The translations under genes and the position numbers were made by a program. From Mycobacteroides chelonae (lineage in GTDB: Bacteria; Actinomycetota; Actinomycetes; Mycobacteriales; Mycobacteriaceae): a DNA stretch of 64,000 nucleotides. The DNA lies in assembly GCA_014204435.1 (NCBI GenBank), contig JACHLF010000001.1, forward strand, positions 248,001 to 312,000, in the 5' to 3' direction. Shown one piece after another: positions 63,666 to 64,000 of the stretch (position 1 is its first letter; each line of letters opens with the position of its first letter). Below the pieces are notes generated by a model. It did not search any database. It had not been told where the DNA came from and saw nothing but the letters and a program-made list of their open reading frames with translations.

Positions 63666-64000
63666 CTATGTGGGCTTGTCGATCGGTTCGGCCGTGTATT
63701 TGAACTTGATGTCATCGCCGTTCACTGATGTTGTCGTGACCACGACGGAGTACTTGGTCCCCTCGTCGTCCACGACAGTGCACTTTTGCGTGGCATCGAC
63801 CTTGCCGTCTAGCGGGCCGTCGCACTCGGCGCTGCGAAGATCGAAGTGTTGCCTCTCTTTGACCGCGCCCTTTAGCCCCTGCTCAAGGTTGTCTTTAGAG
63901 ATGCGCTTGAAATTGCCGACATCGACGGAGGCGTGGCAACCCGAGAGAGCGGCTATGGACACCAGGGCCGAACCAATCGTCAAGGCAGGTGGCCTTTTTC
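63666..64000 (-). CDS. DUF4333 lipoprotein, 5' end cut by window edge
   Basis: At least 111 codons on the minus strand, open to the window end, so the start may lie outside. The signal sequence (basic KRPP, then LTIGSALVSIAALSGC) ends in a lipobox LSGC. The mature domain has NLEQGLKGAVKER, AECDGPLDGKVDATQKCTV and YSVVVTTTSVNGDDIKFKY, matching DUF4333, a small extracytoplasmic domain with one disulfide. Such lipoproteins occur in mycobacterial genomes and prophages alike. Confidence 0.8.
   Translation of the reverse strand, partial: KRPPALTIGSALVSIAALSGCHASVDVGNFKRISKDNLEQGLKGAVKERQHFDLRSAECDGPLDGKVDATQKCTVVDDEGTKYSVVVTTTSVNGDDIKFKYTAEPIDKPT

Overview
The window reads as chromosome of a fast-growing mycobacterium, most likely in or near the Mycobacteroides abscessus/chelonae group (inference from gene content; no rRNA marker is present). 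The grounds are high GC, many GTG starts with 4-base stop/start overlaps, a complete mce operon, F420-dependent enzymes, and a stretch (about 33.3-55.2 kb) whose order menC-bpoC-menD-DUF3592-mgtA-menG ... GGR-grcC1-htpX ... gpsA ... yajQ-tRNA-Tyr matches the M. tuberculosis Rv0553-Rv0566c/tyrT neighbourhood.

Layout. 1-2.4 kb: pirin end, a membrane diguanylate cyclase, a small F420 reductase-like protein. 2.6-32 kb: an accessory lipid/isoprenoid region. It holds two MpaB-type (DUF2236) oxygenases with an unusual cysteine-rich tail (one frameshifted), a TetR regulator, a cytochrome P450 with an FprB-type ferredoxin reductase, a thiolase leading a yrbE-mce operon, an mce-associated membrane protein, an aldehyde dehydrogenase, an acyl-CoA synthetase, a geranylgeranyl-reductase-like flavoprotein, three tandem short-chain dehydrogenases, and a NUDIX-UbiA-metallohydrolase operon. 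Broken genes are common here: an Apa/fibronectin-attachment-protein-like remnant, a third orphan copy of the MpaB cysteine tail, a dehydrogenase C-terminal scrap and several single-base frameshifts. 32-55 kb: conserved core with menaquinone and polyprenyl synthesis, HtpX, GpsA and YajQ, interrupted by a TetR/thioesterase pair and a block with two AurF-type proteins, a Baeyer-Villiger-type monooxygenase, a dehydrogenase and a ferredoxin reductase. One AurF paralogue has lost nearly all its iron ligands.

55.1-64 kb: an integrated element. A tRNA-Tyr gene has a normal 5' half and no recognisable T-arm, and is followed by a tyrosine integrase. Next comes a lower-GC AAA-ATPase remnant split by a 56-bp (CTGT)14 tetranucleotide tract, then a DUF2510 fragment, a damaged hydrolase, a protein made of four WT-x-E/D-type helix-turn-helix repeats, lipoproteins, a Gln/Pro-rich secreted protein, and an HNH endonuclease with small membrane proteins. 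The far boundary lies beyond the window.

How it fits together: the mce/thiolase/FadD/P450/MpaB/SDR region looks like import and oxidation of a lipid or isoprenoid substrate, which cannot be named from sequence. The core block supplies menaquinone. The most unusual signals are the tetranucleotide tract at a coding junction, the AurF enzyme/pseudoenzyme pair, the MpaB cysteine-tail family, the four-repeat HTH protein and the unrestored tRNA-Tyr attachment site.
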